A stretch of 64,000 nucleotides of DNA from positions 310,001 through 374,000 of the forward strand of contig NZ_JAQSLK010000001.1 in NCBI RefSeq assembly GCF_028649595.1, in the 5' to 3' direction. Under the pieces are notes generated by a model. That model was not told where the DNA came from. It searched no databases and saw only the letters and a program-made list of their open reading frames with translations. The translations under genes and the position numbers were made by a program. Shown here in pieces: positions 58,280 through 64,000 of the stretch; within the stretch, counting starts at the first letter, position 1; each line of letters starts with the position of its first letter. This DNA is from Campylobacter magnus. GTDB taxonomy: Bacteria > Campylobacterota > Campylobacteria > Campylobacterales > Campylobacteraceae.

Positions 58280-59545
58280 CTAGCATAGTCTCTCGCTGTG
58301 TTCGCTGATATCAAGCCCTATTCGCTCATCTGTGCTACTAGCTCTAAGAGTAAAGAGCTTATCTACCACAAAAAATAGCACCCAGCTTAGCACACCACTA
58401 TAAACGATAGTTACTAGCACACCAATAACCTGCGCCTCTAAGCTAGCCTCTACGCCCTCTTTGGCAAAAAACGCTACCAAAACACCGCTAATCGCGCCAC
58501 CTATAGCGTGAATTCCAAAGGCATCAAGGCTGTCATCTAGGCGCAATTTTGGCTTTAAAATCGCCACAAAATAAAAGCAACAAACGCAGGTAATGCAGGC
58601 TAAAAACATCGCTGAGAGCGTGCTTACATAGCCTGCTGCTGGCGTGATAGCAACCAGCCCACAAAGTGCCCCAGAACAAAAGCCAAGAGCTGAGGGCTTT
58701 TGAGAAAAAATGCGCTCACAAACCAGCCAAGTTATAGCCCCGCTAGCTGCGCTTGCGTGCGTTACGAGCAGTACCATACCAGCCTGGGCATTTGCGCCAA
58801 GGGCTGAGCCAGCATTAAAGCCTATCCAACCCACCCAAAGTAGCGATATACCAAGCATTGTTAGCACTAGATTATGCGGCGGCATGGCTTCTTTTTTATA
58901 CCCCACACGAGCGCCTAGCACCAGAGAGCCAACGAGCCCTGCTATACCTGCGTTTATATGCACCACAGTGCCGCCAGCGTAGTCTAGTACGCCATCATTA
59001 GCCAAAAATCCCGCCGGCGACCACACCCAGTGCGCAGTAGGCGCATACACGACCACCAGCCACAGCGCGATAAAAAGCATAAAAGGCACAAAACGCACAC
59101 GCTCAACGACTGAGCCAGTAATAATAGCGCAAGATATCATCGCAAAAGTCATTTGAAACATTATATACACGCTCTCAGGGATATTTGGCGCAGCGGGGGA
59201 GCTCATATCAACAGCCAAAGAGCTAAGAAAAGCCTTGCTAAAATCACCAAAAAACGCATTTTCCCCACCAAAAGCTATGCTATATCCACAAGCTATCCAA
59301 AGCACGCTAGCAACGCTAATTGCGCCAAAGTTTAGCATGATGACTGAGAGAATATTTTTCTTTCTAGTCATGCCAGCGTAAAATAAGGCAATGCCTGGTA
59401 AGCTCATCATCAAAACAAAAGCAGAACTTACCATCATCCACGCAGTATCAGCTGGGATGATGCTAGTTTGCGCTAGGCTTTGTTCTGTGCTTTGGTTTGC
59501 CAAACACTGCGCGAATGTTAAAAGTAAAATTACAAAAAGCTTCAT
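58280..59545 (-). CDS. amtB: Ammonium transporter AmtB
   Basis: A 421-residue channel with a signal peptide-like N terminus (MKLFVILLLTFAQCLA) and eleven hydrophobic helices. Conserved motifs are ADTAWMMVSSAFVLMMSLPGIALFYAGM, FMFQMTFAMIS-type, WVWSPAGFL, DYAGGTVVHINAGIAGLVGSLVLG and FGIHAIGGAISGVLVA with the pore histidines. It lies downstream of glnK on the same strand, the usual glnK-amtB pair for nitrogen control, but 200 bp of structured sequence separates them. Confidence 0.95.
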   Translation of the reverse strand: MKLFVILLLTFAQCLANQSTEQSLAQTSIIPADTAWMMVSSAFVLMMSLPGIALFYAGMTRKKNILSVIMLNFGAISVASVLWIACGYSIAFGGENAFFGDFSKAFLSSLAVDMSSPAAPNIPESVYIMFQMTFAMISCAIITGSVVERVRFVPFMLFIALWLVVVYAPTAHWVWSPAGFLANDGVLDYAGGTVVHINAGIAGLVGSLVLGARVGYKKEAMPPHNLVLTMLGISLLWVGWIGFNAGSALGANAQAGMVLLVTHASAASGAITWLVCERIFSQKPSALGFCSGALCGLVAITPAAGYVSTLSAMFLACITCVCCFYFVAILKPKLRLDDSLDAFGIHAIGGAISGVLVAFFAKEGVEASLEAQVIGVLVTIVYSGVLSWVLFFVVDKLFTLRASSTDERIGLDISEHSERLC

Positions 59546-59580
59546 TTTTTATCCTTAAAGTTTTATAAATATATTTTTTA

Positions 59581-59743
59581 TTTTGTCTAAAATTAGAAAG
59601 TGTAAAACTAGACAAAATAGCAATTCTAGCATCGCGCCTCAGATGTGGCGAAAGCAAGTGAGTGCGAATGAGGCGCACTGAGCGTGCGCCGCAGTGAAGC
59701 ACGAGCGAGCTTTCGTCGCAGATGAGCTGCGAGGCGAATTGCT
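59581..59743 (-). other. GC-rich structured element between glnK and amtB
   Basis: Two structures follow one another: an inverted repeat TTTTGTCTA...TAGACAAAA (59581-59617), and a 125-bp GC-rich segment bounded by AGCAATTC (59619-59626) and GAATTGCT (59736-59743). Inside the latter is the hairpin GGCGCAC/GTGCGCC (59672-59690) and matching arms GCGAAAGC / GCTTTCGTC. In an AT-rich genome this composition is striking. It could be a mobile palindrome or an RNA element that sets amtB level. It is not a tRNA by inspection. Confidence 0.55.
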
Positions 59744-59748
59744 ACAGG

Positions 59749-60087
59749 CTAGATAGCATCATCGCCACTTTCACCCGTGCGAATGCGTATCACTTGTTCT
59801 AGATTTCTTACAAAAATCTTACCATCGCCTATGCCGCCGGTTTTTGCGCCTTTGATTATCGCCTCAATCGTTCGTTCGTATTCAGCGTCACTGCAGGCGA
59901 TTTCTACCTTTATTTTAGGGATATACTCTACTAATACCTGAACGCCACGGTAGTTTTCAGCATGTCCTTTTGTATTGCCAAAGCCTTGAACTTCGCTTAT
60001 GGTGATGCCCTTTATGCCTATATTCTCTAGCTCACTGCGAACATCTTCTAGCTTGTATGGCCGTATAATCGCTGTTATAAGCTTCAT
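59749..60087 (-). CDS. glnK: Nitrogen regulatory protein P-II (GlnK)
   Basis: A 112-residue P-II signal protein: MKLITAIIRPYKLEDVRSELENIGIKGITISEVQGFGNTKGHAENYRGVQVLVEYIPK with the T-loop (Tyr in ENYRG, the usual uridylylation position) and KIFVRNLEQVIRIRTGESGDDAI. It binds AmtB and blocks it when nitrogen is ample. A GTG in frame at 60093 exists, but I chose the ATG at 60087 because AAGGAG lies five bases before it. Confidence 0.94.
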   Translation of the reverse strand: MKLITAIIRPYKLEDVRSELENIGIKGITISEVQGFGNTKGHAENYRGVQVLVEYIPKIKVEIACSDAEYERTIEAIIKGAKTGGIGDGKIFVRNLEQVIRIRTGESGDDAI

Positions 60088-60114
60088 TTTCACTCCTTAA
60101 TTTAAATTTTTAGA

Positions 60115-60120
60115 ATTATA
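60115..60120 (-). promoter_or_regulatory. -10 box for glnK
   Basis: TATAAT on the minus strand, 27 bases before the glnK ATG, in a long AT-rich tract. A second TATAAT-like box is at 60129-60134, so the exact one is uncertain. I see no clear GG-N10-GC site. Confidence 0.4.
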
Positions 60121-60698
60121 AAAAAATAATTATAAAAATATTCTTAAATAAATATTTTTTCTAAGAGTTTTAAAAATTAACTAAAAAATCATATAATTAC
60201 GCCATAATTCTGCGCTAATAGCTTTTTGAAGTTAATGCTAGTTTAGGGAATTCTAGAATTTCTAGAGTTTTTAGGGGTTAGGGGGTATTTTTAAGGAATT
60301 CTAGTTTAGGGAATTCTAGATTAGGAATTCTAGATAAAATCTAGAATTCCTAGAGATTACTTCGCTTCGCTCGCAATGAAGAAATTTAGGAATTCAAGTT
60401 TAGGGAATTTTAATTAGGGAATTTTAATTTGGGAATTCTAGTTTGGGAATTCTAGATTAGGAATTCTAGATTTTTGCTCGCTTTAGTGGGGCAAGCCCCA
60501 CTGCTCGCAAATGTTATAAGGGCTACGCCCTGAACCCTTAGGGGCTGCCGCCCCTAAAACCCCACTAAAATCTAGAATTCTCTTGCTTTATCTGCGTTTT
60601 TGGAGAAATTCTAGTTTAGGGAATTCTAGTTTAGGGAATTCTAGAATTTCTTAAAAGATACCCCCTAACCCCCAGAAAACTAGAATTCCTATAAAAAA
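60121..60698. repeat. Repeat island between glnK and argD
   Basis: Nearly 580 bp without a gene. After about 100 bp of AT-rich DNA it holds many GGAATTCTAG copies (60245-60470 and 60600-60690), a CATTGCGAG-type element (about 60352-60382), the third copy of the composite hairpin element (60475-60612) and two CCCCCTAACCCCC repeats in opposite orientation (about 60272-60295 and 60655-60680). Confidence 0.88.
60475..60612 (-). repeat. Composite hairpin element, copy 3 (inverted)
   Basis: Read on the minus strand it has the same order as copy 2: hairpin TTAGGGGC-GGCA-GCCCCTAA (60538-60557), AGGGC-GTA-GCCCT (60519-60531) and AGTGGGGC-TT-GCCCCACT (60485-60502), with the flanks AACGCAGATAAAGCAAGAG and AAAGCGAGCAAAAAT of copy 1. 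Confidence 0.8.
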
Positions 60699-61844
60699 TT
60701 ACACAGAAGCAATGGCTTTTTTAAGCCTTTTAAAGCCCTTTTTCATCTCTTTTGCGCTGATATTTAATGGCGGCAAAAAGCGCAAAGTAGCCTTGCCAGA
60801 TTTTAGTATCAGCAGACCATTAGCCAAAGCAGCGTTAAAAATCTCTCCAAGCTTACTCTCATCTTTTAGCTCCAGCCCTTGCATGAGCCCAAGCCCCACG
60901 CGGCGTTTGATGATGCCCCCAAACTCGCTAGCAATGCTCTCTAACCCACTCTCAAAAGCCCTGATATTCTGCTCTAGCTCGCCACTTTCACGCATGCCCT
61001 CAAGCTCATCCAGCACAAAAAGCGCAGCTGCGGTGCTAAGAAAATTGCCCCCAAAAGTGCTACCATGATCGCCAGCCTCAAAAATATCATGCCTACACGC
61101 ACAAGCCCCTATCGGCACGCCGCCAGCTAGACCTTTGGCAAAGGTAATGATATCAGGATGAATATCATAAAGCTTACTTGTAACAAACTCTCCTGTGCGG
61201 TAGCAGCCACACTGAACCTCATCTGTGATAAGCAAAATTTTATTTTGCTGGCAAAATCTAGCTAGATTTTTAACCGCAGTTTTATCAAGCGGATTTATGC
61301 CGCCCTCGCCTTGGACTAGCTCGATGATGATAGCTGCTGTGTTTGCAGTAGCCTTTGTCATCATCTCATCTATACTCGCACAAAAGCTAATATCCTCAGG
61401 ATAAGGCGCAAAATGCTCAGGGTGAAACTTATCTTGTCCGGTTAGCTTTAATGTAGAAATCGTGCGTCCGTGAAATGAATTAGCAAGGCTGATAATGCCG
61501 CTTTTGCCGTGCTTGTAGCCCCATTTGCGAGCTAGTTTTATCGCACACTCATTTGCCTCAGCACCACTATTGCCAAAAAACAGCGAATAATCCCCACCAA
61601 GCAATCTGCTCATCTTATGCGCTAGGCGTTCTTGCGGTTCTATGCGGTAGATATTTGAGGTGTGAATTAGCGTTTTTGCCTGCTTTGAGATGACCTTAGC
61701 AAGCCCTTTGTGACCATGACCCAAAGAGCACACGCCTATACCGCTAGCAAAGTCTATGTATTTTTTGCCACGGCTGTCTTTTAGCACAGAGCCCTTGCCT
61801 TTTACAAAGCTTAGATCAACTCTAGCGTAGTTTTTCATTAGCAT
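60699..61844 (-). CDS. argD: Acetylornithine aminotransferase (class III PLP)
   Basis: A 381-residue aminotransferase of arginine synthesis. It has VLKDSRGKKYIDFASGIGVCSLGHGHKGL, LFFGNSGAEANECAIKLARKWGYK, SFHGRTISTLKLTGQ, IIIELVQGEGGINPLD, LLITDEVQCGCYRTGEF and DIITFAKGLAGGVPIGAC with the PLP-binding Lys. Close relatives act on succinyldiaminopimelate as well. The start at 61844 has AAAGGAG upstream. The TRIC-type gene ends 10 bp upstream. Confidence 0.92.
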   Translation of the reverse strand: MLMKNYARVDLSFVKGKGSVLKDSRGKKYIDFASGIGVCSLGHGHKGLAKVISKQAKTLIHTSNIYRIEPQERLAHKMSRLLGGDYSLFFGNSGAEANECAIKLARKWGYKHGKSGIISLANSFHGRTISTLKLTGQDKFHPEHFAPYPEDISFCASIDEMMTKATANTAAIIIELVQGEGGINPLDKTAVKNLARFCQQNKILLITDEVQCGCYRTGEFVTSKLYDIHPDIITFAKGLAGGVPIGACACRHDIFEAGDHGSTFGGNFLSTAAALFVLDELEGMRESGELEQNIRAFESGLESIASEFGGIIKRRVGLGLMQGLELKDESKLGEIFNAALANGLLILKSGKATLRFLPPLNISAKEMKKGFKRLKKAIASV

Positions 61845-61854
61845 TTTTTCTCCT

Positions 61855-62478
61855 TTAATTTTCGTAGTTTATCTTTGGTAATTGCCAGTTTTTATAGTAT
61901 GCTATAAGGCGCAAAATCACCCCAAAGGCACACAGCACAAACATCGTAATAATGCCATCAAAGCCTAGATGATAAAGCCCAAAATAAATAAGCCCCACAA
62001 GCAATGAAACCGTGCCGTAAAATCCAGTATTTAAAAGCCAAGGAATTTCATTTAATAAAACATCACGCAAAATTCCCCCACCAACGCCATTTACAAAAGC
62101 GATTAGCACCACACCAAAAATATTTAGCCCAAAACCCAGCGCAACCACAGCCCCAACGATAGAAAAGCTTACTACATCAATAGCGTCAGTTGCTATAAAA
62201 ATAAGGCTTTTTTCTAAGCCCTTGCGACTAGATTTGTGAAGTCCAAACACAGCTGAAAACAGCATCGCACCAAGCACCAGCAAAACTGGCATATAATGCG
62301 TAAAGCTATAAAGTTCACGCCCCACAAGCACATCACGCATAATCCCACCGCCAAGTGCTGTAAGAAAAGCAGCGATAAAAATGCCAAGCAAATCGCAAGC
62401 CCTACGCACCGCAAACAAAAATCCACTAATGCTAGCTGAGATAATTCCTATATATTCAACAATTAAAAAGCTCTCCAT
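61855..62478 (-). CDS. TRIC/YicG-type membrane channel protein
   Basis: A 207-residue membrane protein with about seven hydrophobic helices in two similar halves: FAVRRACDLLGIFIAAFLTALGGGIMRDVLVG and VVLIAFVNGVGGGILRDVLLN, each with the glycine-rich GGGxxRDVL motif of the UPF0126/TRIC family. Family members conduct monovalent cations. It is co-directional with argD and divergent from dedA. Confidence 0.88.
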   Translation of the reverse strand: MESFLIVEYIGIISASISGFLFAVRRACDLLGIFIAAFLTALGGGIMRDVLVGRELYSFTHYMPVLLVLGAMLFSAVFGLHKSSRKGLEKSLIFIATDAIDVVSFSIVGAVVALGFGLNIFGVVLIAFVNGVGGGILRDVLLNEIPWLLNTGFYGTVSLLVGLIYFGLYHLGFDGIITMFVLCAFGVILRLIAYYKNWQLPKINYEN

Positions 62479-62542
62479 TTTTTGCTTGCCTTTTAAGGGG
62501 TTTAAAAAAAGTTTATTTTATCAAAATTAGCACAATTTTTGT

Positions 62543-62548
62543 TATAAT
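62543..62548 (+). promoter_or_regulatory. -10 box for dedA-moeA
   Basis: TATAAT after a T-rich run, about 50 bases before the dedA ATG. It would give a short untranslated leader. Confidence 0.45.
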
Positions 62549-62597
62549 TTGGCGTTTTTTTAAAAATTTTATATTTTTTTAGCAAAGTTAGGTAAAA

Positions 62598-63194
62598 ATG
62601 GATGCAATTGTAAATTTTTTAACAGATATGGTAGCTAGCTGGGGATACACTGGAATCGTGCTTTTAATGGCATTAGAGAGTTCATTTTTCCCTTTTCCTA
62701 GTGAGGTGGTGATGATACCAGCTGGAATTCTAGTAGCGCAGGGGCAGATGAGTGCTGTTTTGGCGGTGCTTAGCGGTATTTTTGGCTCGCTTTTAGGGGC
62801 TATATTTAACTACTATTTATGCTACTTTTTTGGGCGAAGTTTAGTAGAAAAATATGGCAAATTCGTAGGCATCAGCGAAAAAAAGATGAAAAAATTTGAA
62901 GATTTTTTTGAAAAACACGGAGAGATTTCAACCTTTTCTTGTAGGCTTTTGCCAGCAATTCGCCAGTATATCAGCCTCCCAGCAGGTCTAGCAAAGATGA
63001 ATATTTGGCGTTTTTGCGTTTTTACTAGCCTTGGGGCTGGCATTTGGGTAGCAATTTTAGTAGCACTTGGAATGCTTTTTAGCGCAAATAAGGCTTTGAT
63101 TGATGAGTATTTGCATTATATAGTAATTATCTTAGCCCTTTTTGTTTTTGTGCTTTGTTCTATTTATTTTTACAAAAAACGAGTGAAATCATGA
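62598..63194 (+). CDS. DedA-family membrane protein
   Basis: The 198-residue inner-membrane protein has the family motifs LESSFFPFPSEVVMIPAGILVAQG, GSLLGAIFNYYLCYFFGRSLVEKYGKFVGISEKKM, FFEKHGEISTFSCRLLPAIRQYISLPAGLAKMNIWRF (F/Y-x-R and G-x-x-x-M positions) and a C-terminal helix. DedA proteins work in lipid flipping or membrane homeostasis. It overlaps the next gene, moeA, by ATGA. Confidence 0.9.
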   Translation: MDAIVNFLTDMVASWGYTGIVLLMALESSFFPFPSEVVMIPAGILVAQGQMSAVLAVLSGIFGSLLGAIFNYYLCYFFGRSLVEKYGKFVGISEKKMKKFEDFFEKHGEISTFSCRLLPAIRQYISLPAGLAKMNIWRFCVFTSLGAGIWVAILVALGMLFSANKALIDEYLHYIVIILALFVFVLCSIYFYKKRVKS

Positions 63195-64000
63195 AACAAG
63201 TTAGTGAAGTTTTTGATCTTATTTCTAATCTAGAATTCTTTAGAGATACTGAGACAATCAGCATTTTCAAGGCTTTTGGCAGAGTGAGTTCAAAAGACAT
63301 TTTTGCTAGGCGTGATTTGCCACTTTTTGATAACTCAGCCTTAGATGGTTATGCTTTTGATTTTGCTAGCAAAGATGAGCCTTTAGAGATTGTAGGTAGC
63401 GTTTTTGCTGGCGATGAGCCTAGTTTTGAGCTTAGAAGCAATCAGTGTGCTAAAATCATGACTGGCGCAAAATTTCCAAAAGGCGCAAACTCGGTTGTAG
63501 CCTTTGAGGATGCTAGCTTTGATGAGCGTGGCTTTTTGCTAGTGCCAAAAAATACTAAGCAAGATAATGCTAGAAAGCTAAAAGGCGAGGAGGTTAAAAG
63601 TGGCGAGCTACTTTTAAAATCTGGCAAAAAGCTAGGCGCAAAAGAGCTAATGCTACTTTCAGCGCAGGGCATTTGCCAAATTAGCGTATTTAAAGAGCCA
63701 AAAATCGCCCTACTTTGCCTAGGCAGCGAGATAAAAGAGCCTTGGCAAAGTGCTAGCCAAAATCAAATCTACAACGCAAACGCCGCTGGCATCATCACAT
63801 TACTTGGCACAAAGGGCTTTGCTTGCGATTATTTAGGTATAATAAAAGATAGCAAAGACGCTCTAAGCCTAGCCCTACAAAAAGCTCTAAAATATGATAT
63901 AATCATCACCACAGCAGGTGCTAGCAAGGGTGAGGCTGATTATGCAAAAGAGTGTTTGGAAGCTTTTGAGTTCTCTTGTTTGCTTGATAGCATTAACTTT
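63191..64000 (+). CDS. moeA: Molybdopterin molybdenumtransferase MoeA, 3' end outside window
   Basis: An open frame from the ATG at 63191 runs 270 codons to the edge without a stop. FDNSALDGYAFDF (about residues 53-65) is the MoeA substrate signature, followed by IMTGAKFPKGANSVVAFEDA, IALLCLGSEI, NQIYNAN and TTAGASKGEADY. MoeA inserts molybdenum into molybdopterin. The start overlaps the dedA stop (ATGA), so translation is probably coupled. A half-palindrome near 63228 is read as NLEFF. Confidence 0.92.
   Translation, partial: MKQVSEVFDLISNLEFFRDTETISIFKAFGRVSSKDIFARRDLPLFDNSALDGYAFDFASKDEPLEIVGSVFAGDEPSFELRSNQCAKIMTGAKFPKGANSVVAFEDASFDERGFLLVPKNTKQDNARKLKGEEVKSGELLLKSGKKLGAKELMLLSAQGICQISVFKEPKIALLCLGSEIKEPWQSASQNQIYNANAAGIITLLGTKGFACDYLGIIKDSKDALSLALQKALKYDIIITTAGASKGEADYAKECLEAFEFSCLLDSINF

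Noticed and set aside
58095-58286. 63-residue minus-strand frame in the amtB/pilin gap
   Set aside because: It is made of repeat-derived GILEF and GNSR words and lies in a pure repeat island.
59619-59743. tRNA gene in the GC-rich glnK-amtB gap
   Set aside because: No acceptor/T-arm pattern (GGTTCGA-type) or cloverleaf spacing can be drawn. The pairing is a nested palindrome.
1-64000. rRNA, tRNA, insertion sequence or complete prophage
   Set aside because: No rRNA or tRNA motifs, transposase or phage structural gene was found. The only phage-like gene is the broken ORF6N protein.

Overview
The window looks like chromosome from a Campylobacter or a close relative (Campylobacterota). This rests on gene content and gene order, not on a database match. 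Diagnostic blocks are divergent htrA / cbpA-hspR, flgB-flgC-fliE behind a sigma54-type GG-N10-GC promoter, the order lptE - diguanylate cyclase - folC - M23 peptidase - bactofilin - mfd - DUF815 ATPase, and the legI-legG-ptmE-ptmF-ptmB-ptmA glycosylation order next to a Maf-type flagellin glycosyltransferase. Base composition is AT-rich, and homopolymer tracts of the Campylobacter phase-variation type are present.

Layout. Positions 1-8.1 kb carry a partial gene, metN, a repeat-rich PD-(D/E)XK-like protein, valS, hspR, cbpA and htrA. Positions 8.7-11.8 kb carry fliE-flgC-flgB, a frameshifted ORF6N-domain gene and azlCD. Positions 11.8-23.7 kb are a very AT-rich surface-glycan island on the + strand. 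It holds a frame-broken IspD/TarI-like cytidylyltransferase, an FGGY kinase, two LicD-like paralogues, a poly-G-containing methyltransferase, PEP mutase and phosphonopyruvate decarboxylase, a phosphoesterase, an epimerase, a nucleotidyltransferase and an unrecognised Rossmann protein. Together these suggest a phosphonate-decorated glycan. Positions 23.7-38.2 kb, on the - strand, hold an acyl-modification module (GNAT, AMP-ligase, SDR, ACP), the legionaminic acid pathway and maf. Positions 38.4-64 kb are mostly housekeeping: pycB, a Sco protein, magIII, mfd, ccmA with an M23 peptidase, folC, a diguanylate cyclase, lptE, murC, a type IV pilin-like gene, glnK and amtB, argD, dedA and the start of moeA.

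Overlaid on this is an extraordinary density of the palindrome GAATTCTAGAATTC (core of GGAATTCTAGAATTCC). At least two dozen exact copies can be seen by eye, with many degenerate ones. It fills most intergenic gaps of the backbone, enters coding sequence only in the two stop-free frames (NSRIP and GILEF), and is nearly absent from the AT-rich island. Other palindromic repeat families and a roughly 100-bp three-hairpin composite element are interleaved with it.

Main candidates for new biology are: (1) the phosphonate/LicD glycan locus, whose PEP mutase carries a cytidylyltransferase-like domain with a broken HxGH motif and which has no transaminase nearby; (2) the hyper-iterated palindrome, each copy containing two RAATTY sites, which is a candidate DNA-uptake or methylation signal; (3) three homopolymer contingency sites in glycan genes, one of which appears to switch translational coupling between two acetyltransferase genes.
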